From Gracilimonas halophila (GTDB lineage: Bacteria; Bacteroidota; Rhodothermia; Balneolales; Balneolaceae): 64,000 nucleotides of DNA. The notes beneath the pieces are model-generated. The model was not told the DNA's origin and did not search any database. It was given only the letters and a program-made list of their open reading frames with translations. Below are positions 24,639 through 33,851 of this stretch, piece by piece (position 1 is the stretch's first letter; each line of letters opens with the position of its first letter). The DNA is taken from assembly GCF_042684365.1 (NCBI RefSeq), contig NZ_JBHULI010000003.1:1-64000 (forward strand). Reading direction: 5' to 3'. The position numbers were made by a program, and so were the translations under genes.

Positions 24639-25205
24639 ATGCAAAAACGCAGCGATTTTTATTTTAAATACCCGCCGAATATCCACGAGTTGGATCTGGC
24701 CACGATGGTGAATATGTATCGCAGTCGGGGTGAGCCGCGAAAGGCGGGTCCGGGCCAGCAGTTTGCCTGTGCTCACGGAGGTCATTTACTAAGAGAGGCC
24801 AAGTGGTGGTTTGGACTCTACTATTCTCAAAAAACCTGGGATGAACTGCTTACTAAAGGCAGTGAAGGGTTTCCACTTACCGATGTAGAACTGAATGTGT
24901 TAGGTATGGTGTATATGAGTGAAAATGAGCCTCCCCATCGCGAATATGTAGAGAAAAACTCAGGGGTTACTGAAAAACTTGCTTACCTGATCGTCAACGA
25001 CTTGCGCTCTTTTGGGTTTTTGAATGAGGATGACAGTGGCTTCCTGCGAATCCCGCCAAGGGGAGAAAAAGCATTGCATGGGATCGCACGGCGCATCTAT
25101 GAAAAGCGATTTATGCCGGAAATGCTAGGTACATTTACTCCTGAAGACGAGCCCAAAATTGAGCAGGCTCAAAAAGAAGACAAAGAACAAACAAGTTTGT
25201 TTTAA
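24639..25205 (+). CDS. Hypothetical protein with winged-helix-like region and QTSLF tail
   Basis: A 188-residue cytoplasmic protein I do not recognise. The N-terminal part has FACAHGGHLLREAKWWFGLY with clustered Cys, His and Trp. The middle (about 85-150) reads like a winged helix: LNVLGMVYMSENEPPHREYV, then VTEKLAYLIVNDLRSFGFLN and FLRIPPRGEKALHGIARR, as in PadR/MarR-type folds. The tail is acidic and lysine-rich and ends QTSLF, close to the beta sliding-clamp binding motif Q-x-x-L-F. It precedes the rRNA methyltransferase gene by 11 bp, so the pair may be co-transcribed. Confidence 0.65.
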   Translation: MQKRSDFYFKYPPNIHELDLATMVNMYRSRGEPRKAGPGQQFACAHGGHLLREAKWWFGLYYSQKTWDELLTKGSEGFPLTDVELNVLGMVYMSENEPPHREYVEKNSGVTEKLAYLIVNDLRSFGFLNEDDSGFLRIPPRGEKALHGIARRIYEKRFMPEMLGTFTPEDEPKIEQAQKEDKEQTSLF

Positions 25206-25216
25206 GCCCTCCTGAC

Positions 25217-26329
25217 TTGAATTTATTTACACAAAAAGATATCGAGTATAAATTCATCCGATATCCTGAAACCTCCAACAAATCACTAAGAGCATGGAGT
25301 GCCGCCGATGAATATGTTCTGCTGAAGTTTCAGGAATTAGAACAAGCTTCAAAGAAGATCCCGATTTATAATGATCGCTTTGGCTTTTTGAGCTGTACCT
25401 TGAATGGGTATAAACCAATGGTGGTGGTGGATCGAAAAAGTCAGCAGAGATCCATTGAGCAAAATATGAAGATCAACGAGCTTCAATGGGATAAGGAGCA
25501 GTTGCAAGGCCCTCTTACTGAACTTCCGGAAAAAGTGGGTATTGGGATCATCAACATTCCGAAAACCATGGATCTTTTTGAGTTATACCTAAATCATCTT
25601 TCAAGATCACTTTCAGAGGATGGCATTGTGATCTGTTCGTTTATGACGAAATATTTTTCACCACAAATGCTGAGTATAGCCGAAAAATATTTTGAAGAGG
25701 TAGAACAAAGCCGTGCCCGTAAAAAGGCACGGTTGCTGATCTTAAAAAAGAAAACCAAAAGGCCAAAGAAAGAACTTATCCATACTATTCCTTTTGCTTT
25801 TGAAGAAGAAGGACGGGAAGAGCTTCGTCAGTATTTCGGTGTATTCTCGAGTGGAAATATTGATTATGCCACCCAGTTATTAATTGAAAAGTTGAAGCTT
25901 GGCAGTGAAGACAAGAAAATAATGGACCTTGCTTCAGGCAATGGGGTTATTGCAAGAGCCATACAGCTAAAAAATGCTGAAGCAGAGATCCATTTAATGG
26001 ATGATTCGTTATTAGCTATCGAGTCCTCAAAGTTAAACCTTGACCCTATAAATACACACTTTCATTGGAATGATACCCTGAAGGATTTTGAGGCAAATTA
26101 CTTTGACCTGATCATCTCAAATCCGCCATTTCATCTCGGGCATGAAACTAATATTGAAGTATCGATCGGGTTGTTTAAGGAGATAGCTGACATTTTGAAA
26201 CCCACCGGGCGATTTATGTGTGTAGCCAATAGGCATCTGAATTATAAATCACATCTTACGAAGAATTTTAGCCGGGTGGATATTGTAGAGCAGAACAAAA
26301 AATACGTGGTGTATAAAGCTGAATTATAG
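25217..26329 (+). CDS. RlmG/RsmC-like 23S/16S rRNA (guanine-N2) methyltransferase
   Basis: A 370-residue protein with a degenerate N-terminal methyltransferase-like half and a functional C-terminal half, the architecture of RlmG and RsmC. The SAM-binding motif is IMDLASGNGVIARAIQ and the catalytic motif is DLIISNPPFHLG. The N-terminal opening YKFIRYPETSNKSLRAWSAA resembles RlmG (m2G1835 of 23S rRNA) more than RsmC. No ATG is available before residue 69, so the start is TTG 25217, supported by homology of the first 35 residues. It sits 11 bp after the preceding gene. Confidence 0.82.
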   Translation: MNLFTQKDIEYKFIRYPETSNKSLRAWSAADEYVLLKFQELEQASKKIPIYNDRFGFLSCTLNGYKPMVVVDRKSQQRSIEQNMKINELQWDKEQLQGPLTELPEKVGIGIINIPKTMDLFELYLNHLSRSLSEDGIVICSFMTKYFSPQMLSIAEKYFEEVEQSRARKKARLLILKKKTKRPKKELIHTIPFAFEEEGREELRQYFGVFSSGNIDYATQLLIEKLKLGSEDKKIMDLASGNGVIARAIQLKNAEAEIHLMDDSLLAIESSKLNLDPINTHFHWNDTLKDFEANYFDLIISNPPFHLGHETNIEVSIGLFKEIADILKPTGRFMCVANRHLNYKSHLTKNFSRVDIVEQNKKYVVYKAEL

Positions 26330-26385
26330 CATGATCAGGTAAGTATCTTGACTACAGCTCAGCGATTGTTAGAACCTATAAGTAA

Positions 26386-27537
26386 TCAGGCACTTTCTTT
26401 GATCGCATCTGCTACACGCTGTGGCACTCGCTCATCAAAAGGACTTGGTATAATCTTCTCAGCTGAAACTACTTCCACGCAATCGGCTATCGCTTTCGCT
26501 GCAGTGATGAACATTTTAGTAGTTAGCTTGGTTAGCCTTGCATCGAGCGCGCCGCGAAATAGGCCTGGAAATGCGAGTACATTATTGATCTGATTGGGAA
26601 AATCGGAGCGGCCTGTTGCAACCACAGAAGCCCCTGCTTCGAGGGCATCTTCCGGCATGATCTCGGGGATGGGATTGGACATTGCAAAGATCATCGGGTC
26701 TTTGTTCATGCTTTTTACCATTTCTTTGGAAAGTACATTGGGTACAGAAACACCTATGAATACATCCATATCCTTAACGGCATCTTCCAGGCTGCCCTTC
26801 CGCATTTGCTTGTTGGTGATCTCTGCCATTTTCTGTTTCGTATCATTCAGGCTGTTACGTCCTTTGTAAATGATACCACGGCTGTCACACATGATCACAT
26901 CTTTCACACCGGCTTCAAATAAGAGCTTCACGATGGCTACTCCGGCTGCCCCGGCTCCGTTTATGATCACCTGAAGGTCTTCTATTTTTTTGTTAGTGAT
27001 CTTCAGCGCATTATAAATGCCGGCCAGGGTGACTATCGCAGTTCCATGTTGATCATCATGAAAAACAGGAATGTCTAACTCTTCTTTTAGTCGGCGTTCG
27101 ATCTCAAAACAACGTGGAGCTGAAATATCTTCCAGGTTTATTCCGCCAAAGCCCGGAGCTATATTTTTTACGGTACGGATGATCTCATCAGTATCCTGGG
27201 TATCCAATACGATAGGCATGGCATCAACACCTGCAAATTTTTTGAAAAGAACGGCTTTTCCTTCCATCACCGGGAGCGAGGCTTCAGGCCCGATATTTCC
27301 CAAGCCGAGTACGGCTGACCCGTCACTTACCACTGCTACCATATTTCCTTTTGTGGTATATAGGTAGGCTTTTTCTTTATCTACAGCGATCTCTTCACAG
27401 GGCTTTGCCACTCCAGGAGTATATGCGATACTCAGGTCATCTTTGGTTTCAAGTGGCATTTTTGGCTCAATGGAGATCTTGCCTTTATACTTTTTATGTG
27501 CTTCGATGGCTAGTTTAGCGTAATCTTTCTTCGACAT
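26386..27537 (-). CDS. NAD(P)-dependent malic enzyme
   Basis: A 383-residue malic enzyme without the C-terminal phosphotransacetylase-like domain found in MaeB. Landmarks are SIAYTPGVAKPCEEIA, GNMVAVVSDGSAVLGLGNIG, GINLEDISAPRCFEIER and the NAD(P)-binding VIINGAGAAGVAIVKLL. It converts malate to pyruvate and CO2. It converges on the rlmG-like gene and has its own promoter region of about 130 bp that also contains the terminator of the next gene on the same strand. Confidence 0.92.
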   Translation of the reverse strand: MSKKDYAKLAIEAHKKYKGKISIEPKMPLETKDDLSIAYTPGVAKPCEEIAVDKEKAYLYTTKGNMVAVVSDGSAVLGLGNIGPEASLPVMEGKAVLFKKFAGVDAMPIVLDTQDTDEIIRTVKNIAPGFGGINLEDISAPRCFEIERRLKEELDIPVFHDDQHGTAIVTLAGIYNALKITNKKIEDLQVIINGAGAAGVAIVKLLFEAGVKDVIMCDSRGIIYKGRNSLNDTKQKMAEITNKQMRKGSLEDAVKDMDVFIGVSVPNVLSKEMVKSMNKDPMIFAMSNPIPEIMPEDALEAGASVVATGRSDFPNQINNVLAFPGLFRGALDARLTKLTTKMFITAAKAIADCVEVVSAEKIIPSPFDERVPQRVADAIKESA

Positions 27538-27616
27538 GAGTGATATTTGTTAAGGAGTCCTTGAATATAAGACACCAAAATTCTCTGCTATGATTATTTA
27601 TGTAAAATTCCTTCCA

Positions 27617-27648
27617 ACAAAAAAGGCGTTGCAAATTGCAACGCCTTG
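27617..27648 (-). terminator. Intrinsic terminator of the M1 peptidase gene
   Basis: A 10-bp perfect stem, AAGGCGTTGC with GCAACGCCTT, around a 5-base loop is followed on the minus strand by a T-run (complement of 27619-27624). It lies 24 bp after the stop of the peptidase gene. Confidence 0.88.
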
Positions 27649-27671
27649 GATCATTAGCTAAAAATAAGAAA

Positions 27672-29555
27672 TTATTCGTTCAACATTGAAGCTATATCGA
27701 AATTATTATTCTCTCTGTTGATATCTGCCAATCGCTGGCTTGGATCAATTGAGATCTGTTTAATATCGGAAGCGGGCTTGTTAATGGTGAAATTGTATTC
27801 AGGATCAACCCAGGGCCAGTCTTCCAGCACAGTACGCTTCATATTGTTTTCAGCTGGTTTTTCCCCACGCATCATGCGTAAAGGTATATAGTATAATTCA
27901 CTGCTTCCATCGGCATACTCAACTACGACATCGAGCGGCATTGGCATGAGATCGATCCGCTCAAGATTAACTACGGTCTTGTCATCATCACCTACAACAG
28001 ATTCAATTCCATAGTCTATGGTTTTGGTGGTTTGAACAAAGTATTCGTAGTACCAGTCCAGGATCATTCCTGATTCTTTTTCCATGATCTGAATAAAATC
28101 AAGATCAGTAGGATGCTTCAATTTCCATTCGTCGTGGTAACTAAGCATTCCCTTGCGGAACGTTTCTTCCCCCAATATATAACTGAGCTGCCCAAGGAAA
28201 ACAGCTCCCTTGGAATATGCTGCCACGCTGTAAGCACGATTTGTGTTATAGTGATCGGCATGTGTGGTCAAAGGTTCTTCTATTCCGCTTTCCACAATAA
28301 ACTGATAGCCACGGTAAGAGCCGGAATAAGGAAAGTCAGATCCCCGGTCAAATAAATGATCCATGGTTTCAGCGGATGCAAAACTGGTAAAGCCTTCATC
28401 CATCCACTCATAGAGACTTTCATTGGTGGCCAATACATTTTGAAACCAGCTGTGATACATTTCATGAACCATTACTCCCACCAAACTGCCGAGGCTGCGT
28501 CCTCCGGTTATGAGTGTCCCCATGGGGTACTCCATTCCGCCGTCACCGCCCTGTAGGTTAGTGTATTGGGGATACGGATATTCGCCAAAGTGTTCATTCG
28601 CATACTCAAAAGCACCGATAGTGTAATCGACCAGCTCTTCCCAGTTTTTGGTGTATTGCGCATTCTCTTCATCCGAAGCTCCTTCAACTACAGCAGGCTG
28701 TTGATAGAGGAAATGTAATTTTGGCCCGTCCGGAACCTGAGCTGTTACATGTTTGAAATCAGGATCGGCTCCCCAAAAGAAGTCGATCACGTTTTCGGCT
28801 TTAAAGTGCCAGGTCATTTTATCGCCGGAAGGGCGGTTTACGTCAGCACCTTCTTCTTCATATCCATATCCGATCTCATTTGGGTTTTGCAGAGTTCCGG
28901 TACCACCAAGTACATAGTCCTGATCGATGGTGATCTTTACATCAAATTCACCGAATGGCCCGTGAAATTCACGTCCGACATATTCATTGGGGTGCCACCC
29001 TTGATGGTCATACTCGGCAAGTTTCGGGTACCACTGACTCATTGAAAATTCAACACCCTCAGCATTATTCCATCCGGAACGCCGGACTTGAAGGGGAACT
29101 TGTGCATCCCACTCCATTTTGAAGGTCACGGTTTCACCGGGCTGAATGGGTTCATTAAGGTCTACGACCAAAACTGTTCCGTCAACCTCATAATTTACGG
29201 CGGTTCCATTCTGGGTGAGGGAACGAACTCTCTGATAGCCGACCTCATCCTCATCAAGGTAGTATATTCGGTCACGAACACGACCATCCGGGTCTTCTAT
29301 AGTTCTGGATCGAACATCCATCATGCTGCCCGGCTGAAAAGCGTTGAAATAAAGATGATAATATACGCGATCCAATACATCCGGAGAATTATTGGTGTAT
29401 TCCAGGGTTTGCTTGCCTGCATATTGATGGTTCTCAACATCCACATCGATCTCCATAGTGTAATCGACATGCTGCTGCCAGTAATCTCTGTACTGGGCCT
29501 GAAGGGCAGGCAAGGTTAAAAATGTGGCAATTAGTAGCGTTAGTAAGTTTTTCAT
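27672..29555 (-). CDS. Secreted M1-family metallopeptidase
   Basis: From ATG 29555 (the longer frame uses TTG) the product has 627 residues and opens with a signal peptide, MKNLLTLLIATFLTLPALQA. The M1 aminopeptidase domain carries a GGMEYPMGT substrate motif and the zinc site VMVHEMYHSWFQNVLATNES leading to EWMDEGF, which gives HExxH and the third-ligand glutamate. The protein is exported to the periplasm or surface and should trim peptides from the N-terminus. A C-terminal extension (from about 520) is beta-rich, as in other Bacteroidota M1 enzymes. No sorting domain is seen. Confidence 0.9.
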   Translation of the reverse strand: MKNLLTLLIATFLTLPALQAQYRDYWQQHVDYTMEIDVDVENHQYAGKQTLEYTNNSPDVLDRVYYHLYFNAFQPGSMMDVRSRTIEDPDGRVRDRIYYLDEDEVGYQRVRSLTQNGTAVNYEVDGTVLVVDLNEPIQPGETVTFKMEWDAQVPLQVRRSGWNNAEGVEFSMSQWYPKLAEYDHQGWHPNEYVGREFHGPFGEFDVKITIDQDYVLGGTGTLQNPNEIGYGYEEEGADVNRPSGDKMTWHFKAENVIDFFWGADPDFKHVTAQVPDGPKLHFLYQQPAVVEGASDEENAQYTKNWEELVDYTIGAFEYANEHFGEYPYPQYTNLQGGDGGMEYPMGTLITGGRSLGSLVGVMVHEMYHSWFQNVLATNESLYEWMDEGFTSFASAETMDHLFDRGSDFPYSGSYRGYQFIVESGIEEPLTTHADHYNTNRAYSVAAYSKGAVFLGQLSYILGEETFRKGMLSYHDEWKLKHPTDLDFIQIMEKESGMILDWYYEYFVQTTKTIDYGIESVVGDDDKTVVNLERIDLMPMPLDVVVEYADGSSELYYIPLRMMRGEKPAENNMKRTVLEDWPWVDPEYNFTINKPASDIKQISIDPSQRLADINRENNNFDIASMLNE

Positions 29556-29662
29556 ACTTAATTTTTTATCGCAAATAACGCCGAGAAAGCGCAAAGTTCG
29601 CGGAGAGTTAGTGGTTAATGCTGTGTAAAATATTCAAAATTAAAAATCGGGCAAAACAATCG

Positions 29663-30268
29663 TCAATCAAAAGAATTCCTGCTGGCGAAGGCTCGGCTTA
29701 ACGTGGCCTCATCAATAAACTCAAGTTCAGTCCCCATGGGAATGCCATAGGCAATACGGGTGACCTTTACTTCATATTGCTTCAGCAGTTTATTGATGTA
29801 ATATGAAGTAGCTTCACCCTCCGCGTCAGGATTTAACGCCAATATGATCTCATTGATCTGATCATCTTCTCCGACACGCTTAAGCAATTCCTGAATACGA
29901 AGTTTATCCGGACCAATATTATCCATTGGAGAGATCACTCCGCCAAGCACATGGTATCGCCCCCTGAATTCATTCGATTTCTCAATGATGTAGACATCGT
30001 TGAATTCCTCTACCACACAAATGGCTGAGGGGTCACGTCTTGGATTGTCGCAAATTTTGCAAGGATCGGAATCACTTACATTCCCACAAATGGAACACCG
30101 TGTTACTTTTTCCTTAAGGTCTACGATGGCTTGGGCAAGTTTGAATGCATAGTCATCATTCTGTTTAAGAAGATGAATAGCAATGCGTTGGGCCGATTTC
30201 CGTCCCGTACCTGGTAATTTAGCGAGCTGTTCAATAGCCCGTTCTAAAAATTCTGAAGTTATCTGCAT
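29663..30268 (-). CDS. recR: Recombination mediator RecR
   Basis: A 201-residue RecR: HhH motif LAKLPGTGRKSAQRIAIHLL, four-cysteine zinc finger CSICGNVSDSDPCKIC, and Toprim domain with ICVVEEFNDVYIIEKS and ALNPDAEGEATSYYI. RecR works with RecO (and RecF) to load RecA at gaps. It is the last gene of the dnaX-ybaB-recR group found in many bacteria. A palindrome lies between it and ybaB. Confidence 0.95.
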   Translation of the reverse strand: MQITSEFLERAIEQLAKLPGTGRKSAQRIAIHLLKQNDDYAFKLAQAIVDLKEKVTRCSICGNVSDSDPCKICDNPRRDPSAICVVEEFNDVYIIEKSNEFRGRYHVLGGVISPMDNIGPDKLRIQELLKRVGEDDQINEIILALNPDAEGEATSYYINKLLKQYEVKVTRIAYGIPMGTELEFIDEATLSRAFASRNSFD

Positions 30269-30273
30269 TTATA

Positions 30274-30345
30274 ATGTTAAGTGTTAAATGCGTAAATGTT
30301 AAATGGGAGCCCCCGTTTAACATTTAAAACTGAAGCATTTAAAAT
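30274..30345. repeat. Palindrome between ybaB and recR
   Basis: Built from the word TTAAATG: left side AATGTTAAGTGTTAAATGCG and TAAATGTTAAATGGG, right side CCCGTTTAACATTTAAAAC and GCATTTAAAATTA. The best stem pairs TAAATGTTAAAT(G) with (C)GTTTAACATTTA. It starts right after the ybaB stop, like the other gene-end palindromes. Confidence 0.65.
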
Positions 30346-30347
30346 TA

Positions 30348-30695
30348 CTAAAGTCCAAATTTTGACATGTCCATTCCGGGGATTCCGCCGCCGGGCATCA
30401 TGTTTTTATACATGTCCTGCATTTTTTCCTTAGATGCTTCTTCAGCTTTCTCAAGAGCTTTATTTACGCCGGCCACGATCAGGTCTTCCAACATCTCTTT
30501 ATCAGAAGGATCCACTACATCGTTATCCATTTCAATGGATACGATCTGTTTATTTCCATTGGCTTTCACTTTTACCATGCCTCCGCCTGCTTCAGCCTCT
30601 ACAATAACTTCATTTAACCCTTCCTGGGCTTCCTGCATTTTTGATTGCATTTCCTGAATTTTGCCAAACATATCGGCCATATTAAAATCACTCAT
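30348..30695 (-). CDS. ybaB: YbaB/EbfC nucleoid-associated protein
   Basis: A 115-residue YbaB/EbfC protein: a long N-terminal helix (MADMFGKIQEMQSKMQEAQE), the beta-sheet VEAEAGGGMVKVKANGNKQI, DLIVAGVNKALEKAEEASKE and a Gly/Met-rich tail. These homodimers bind DNA in tweezer fashion. It lies 42 bp downstream of dnaX in the standard operon order. ATG at 30695. Confidence 0.93.
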   Translation of the reverse strand: MSDFNMADMFGKIQEMQSKMQEAQEGLNEVIVEAEAGGGMVKVKANGNKQIVSIEMDNDVVDPSDKEMLEDLIVAGVNKALEKAEEASKEKMQDMYKNMMPGGGIPGMDMSKFGL

Positions 30696-30737
30696 AATTC
30701 TGATTTTTGGTTAAAAAATTTTGTTTAGTTCTGGATA

Positions 30738-32558
30738 TCAATATTCAAGTTCCGCTCCAAATATTTCCACAATATCACGGATAATGGGGTCCTTTTGTTG
30801 TATTTGTTTGAAGCGTTCATATACGCTCATGGGTTTATTCCTTTCATCGGGTTCGCCCACTGAGATATTAAAACGCAGCACACTTCCTGTAAATTCCTTT
30901 AGTTTTATCTGAAGGTCGGTGCTTTGCTCATTAAGCATTTTCTGAGCAAAAGAGCTTTCACACTCCAGATACAGTTCCCCGCCTTTTACTTTCAATACCT
31001 TCACCCTTTCCATCTGAAGATGAAGCAGCATAGGGAAGTCACCTTTTAATGAGTTCACATATTCATCCCACTTTTCTTGAACAAACTCAGTAGTGATCTT
31101 AACAGGAGAAGTTTCTTCTTGCTCGGAAGCAGATTCTGAAATGGTTGGTTCGTTTTTTTGAACCGGTTTTTGAGAAGCTTTGATCTTTTTGGAAAGGCTT
31201 GTCGCTAAAGCCGGAGCTCCCATATCAAAATCATCTTCTTCTTCTTCTATATCCTGATCGTATGAAGCTTCTTCTTCCTCTGGTTCTTCTGAACCTTCCA
31301 TCGAAAGCTCCGGCTCATCTTCATCCTCTTTTTGAACCCCATTTGAATTCCCGCTATGTTCACTTTCCTGGGAAGTTGAATCGGTTTCAGTAGCACCGTT
31401 TTTAGGGGCTGAACCGTTTTGAGAAGTGCTTACGAAGTTACCGGAGTTTTTTTTTAATTCCTGAAGTCCGGCAAGCAGCTCAGATAACTGCTCAGATCGC
31501 TCCATATGAATAAGCTTCAGTAGGGTGATCTCAAATTGAATCCGAGGCTGACTCGCATCCTTCAATTTTATCTGAGCTTCACTGATAATATGCAGCATCC
31601 TCATCAGATCATCCCGTGAAAAATCTTTGGCCGTTTGCAGATACCGTTTTTTGGTTTCCTCCGATTCTTCCACCAGATAAAGCTTTGAACTTTCGTGGGC
31701 GATATACAAATTCCGAAGATGTTCGGTCAGCCCGATCAGGTATTCCTGAATATCATATCCTTCTTGCAAAAGTGTGTTGATAAGGTCGAGTCCCTTGTCT
31801 GCATCGTGTTCTTTCACACAAGCCATAAACTCGAACAAGCGGTCGGTTCCCACTACATTAAGTGCCTGAAGCAATTCATTATGGGTGATGGTATCTCCGC
31901 AAAAGGCGATAGCCTGATCCATTAATCCCAGGGCATCACGTAAAGCTCCATCTGCTTTTTTGGCAATTACATGCAGCGATTCTTCATCTATAGAAATATC
32001 TTCGTCGAGGGAAATTTTTCGGAGTCGCTGTACGATCTCATCAACCGAAATACGCTTGAAATCGAAACGCTGCACACGGGATAGAATGGTGGGCAGGACC
32101 TTGTGAGGTTCCGTTGTCGCAAAAATAAAAATGGCGTGCTCTGGGGGTTCTTCCAGCGTTTTAAGCAGCGCGTTAAATGCTGCCTTGCTGAGCATATGAA
32201 CCTCATCAACGATGAATACCTTGTAACGACCATTTTGTGGAGGGATACGAACACTTTCCCGAAGGTGATGAACATCATCCACCTTGTTGTTGGATGCGGC
32301 ATCCATTTCCACAATGTTCAGGGTTTGATTCAGAGACTCACCATCTACACTGATGTCGATCTCATTGATCGTACGGGCTAGCACCCGGGCCATTGTGGTC
32401 TTACCAACTCCGCGCGGACCACAGAACATATAGGCGTGAGAAAGCCGTCCCTGTTTGATGGCATTCTTTATGGTGTTGCTCACATGTTCCTGCGAGACAA
32501 TATCCTCAAAAGAAGTTGGGCGGTATTTTCGGGTAAGTGCGCGGTAAGTTTCTGACAT
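30738..32558 (-). CDS. dnaX: DNA polymerase III gamma/tau subunit without zinc module
   Basis: A 606-residue clamp-loader ATPase. Walker A is GPRGVGKTT (about 47-55), Walker B FIVDEVHML, sensor TTEPHKVLPTILSRVQRFDF. Between the P-loop helix and MDAASNNKVDDV, DnaX proteins normally insert a zinc module with four cysteines. Here residues 62-84 (RTINEIDISVDGESLNQTLN) are shorter and contain no cysteine, so zinc binding is lost. The third domain follows to about 360; then an acidic, Ser/Glu-rich linker and a tau C-terminal domain (about 490-606). No programmed frameshift slippery site was identified. Leads the dnaX-ybaB-recR operon. Confidence 0.92.
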   Translation of the reverse strand: MSETYRALTRKYRPTSFEDIVSQEHVSNTIKNAIKQGRLSHAYMFCGPRGVGKTTMARVLARTINEIDISVDGESLNQTLNIVEMDAASNNKVDDVHHLRESVRIPPQNGRYKVFIVDEVHMLSKAAFNALLKTLEEPPEHAIFIFATTEPHKVLPTILSRVQRFDFKRISVDEIVQRLRKISLDEDISIDEESLHVIAKKADGALRDALGLMDQAIAFCGDTITHNELLQALNVVGTDRLFEFMACVKEHDADKGLDLINTLLQEGYDIQEYLIGLTEHLRNLYIAHESSKLYLVEESEETKKRYLQTAKDFSRDDLMRMLHIISEAQIKLKDASQPRIQFEITLLKLIHMERSEQLSELLAGLQELKKNSGNFVSTSQNGSAPKNGATETDSTSQESEHSGNSNGVQKEDEDEPELSMEGSEEPEEEEASYDQDIEEEEDDFDMGAPALATSLSKKIKASQKPVQKNEPTISESASEQEETSPVKITTEFVQEKWDEYVNSLKGDFPMLLHLQMERVKVLKVKGGELYLECESSFAQKMLNEQSTDLQIKLKEFTGSVLRFNISVGEPDERNKPMSVYERFKQIQQKDPIIRDIVEIFGAELEY

Positions 32559-32641
32559 TGATACATCGGTTTTACAATCAAAACAATGTACAAAATGTGA
32601 GGTAAAAAATTAGGAACAAAAGGGAATGAATTTGGTTCGTT

Positions 32642-33703
32642 TTACTTGATCCTGAAAGAATCACCTTCTTTAAGTAATTTGAAATTCACCCCTAAATTTT
32701 CCGGCTTCCGAATGGCCTGCATAAAATCATTCTCCGGTTCTTTCATGCCATCGTCGGCGAGTGGGAACGTTCCGAAATGCATTCCAAAGCTGATCTGTGC
32801 TCTCACATCTTTATGGATCTGAATAGCCTCTTCAGGATTTACATGCATTGGCTTCATAAACCATCTTGGCTGATATGCTCCTATAGGTATGAGGGCGATT
32901 TTTATGGAAGGGTGTTCTTTCCTGATCTTCTTAAAGAATTCTCCATAACCTGTATCGCCTGCGAAATAGATGTTGCCGGAGGGAGTATCGATCACGTAAC
33001 CGGACCACAGTGTTTTGTTACGGTCAAATAAGCCTCGTGCTGAGAAGTGCTGTGCTTCCACAGAATGAACCGTGATGTCGCTGTCAACGACCTTCGACTC
33101 CCACCAATCCAGATCACTGATATATCTAACAAGCGATCGCTTTAAAAGCTGACTAACACCTAACGGGGTGATGAATTGAGGACGGAATTTTTCGTCCAGC
33201 TTCTTGATGGTTTCAAGATCCAAATGATCGTAGTGGTTATGACTTATCAAAACGACGTCAATCTTCGGAAGGTCTTCGAACTTTATACCTGCCGGTCGGT
33301 ACCTTTTTGGTCCTAAAAAGCTAACTGGGCTTACCCGGTCACTCCACACCGGATCGGTAAGTATATTTACCCCTGAGGTTTGGATCAGGAATGTAGAGTG
33401 ATTGACATAAGTGATAACCATTCCTTTAGTAACATTATCAGCCGGTTTTTTAGCAAAAGTAACTTCTTGTTCAGGAATCTCTGTCCATTCTCCCTGATCG
33501 CGCTGAACGTACCACTTCATTACGTCAAAAAAGGTCTTATCAGGTACATTACCGGAATTTTGAAAGGTAGTCCCATTAAAGTGGTCGGAGGTAGGTCCTT
33601 TGTAGCCCGGCTTTGATGCCATCCATCCCATCGAAGCTATAGTTGCAGCAGCTAATAGCAACAGGAAACTGATCCAGATCATAATTTTTTTAAATAAATC
33701 CAT
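32642..33703 (-). CDS. Membrane-anchored MBL-fold hydrolase (NAPE-PLD/UlaG-like)
   Basis: From ATG 33703 the protein has 353 residues. It has an N-terminal membrane anchor or signal (KIMIWISFLLLLAAATIASM) and a metallo-beta-lactamase domain: YVNHSTFLIQTSGVNILTDP, the metal site LISHNHYDHLD, IYFAGDTGYGEFF and FGMHFGTFPLADD. The arrangement resembles NAPE-hydrolysing phospholipase D-like and UlaG-like enzymes; the substrate is uncertain. Probably periplasmic and membrane-tethered. Lies 83 bp downstream of dnaX's start region, oriented alike but as a separate unit. Confidence 0.82.
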   Translation of the reverse strand: MDLFKKIMIWISFLLLLAAATIASMGWMASKPGYKGPTSDHFNGTTFQNSGNVPDKTFFDVMKWYVQRDQGEWTEIPEQEVTFAKKPADNVTKGMVITYVNHSTFLIQTSGVNILTDPVWSDRVSPVSFLGPKRYRPAGIKFEDLPKIDVVLISHNHYDHLDLETIKKLDEKFRPQFITPLGVSQLLKRSLVRYISDLDWWESKVVDSDITVHSVEAQHFSARGLFDRNKTLWSGYVIDTPSGNIYFAGDTGYGEFFKKIRKEHPSIKIALIPIGAYQPRWFMKPMHVNPEEAIQIHKDVRAQISFGMHFGTFPLADDGMKEPENDFMQAIRKPENLGVNFKLLKEGDSFRIK

Positions 33704-33776
33704 AACAAATTGTTCAATAATAAGAGATAAACCTGTACATGGTTGTCTGTAGATCAATTAACGAGTAAAGGCGCCA

Positions 33777-33800
33777 TTCAAAGCGCCTTTACAAATCTAT
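33777..33800 (-). terminator. Hairpin terminator of the S9 peptidase gene
   Basis: An 8-bp perfect stem, AAAGGCGC with GCGCCTTT, and an 8-base loop, 51 bp beyond the S9 peptidase stop. The following T-run on the minus strand is short, so termination may be partial. Confidence 0.6.
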
Positions 33801-33851
33801 TACAACCATAATCGTGAAAACGAATTACGGCAAATAAAATAGTTTCTACAA

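Noticed and set aside
29088..29519. A 143-codon open frame on the plus strand
   Set aside because: It is antisense to the M1 peptidase gene and has no promoter, start context or motif support.
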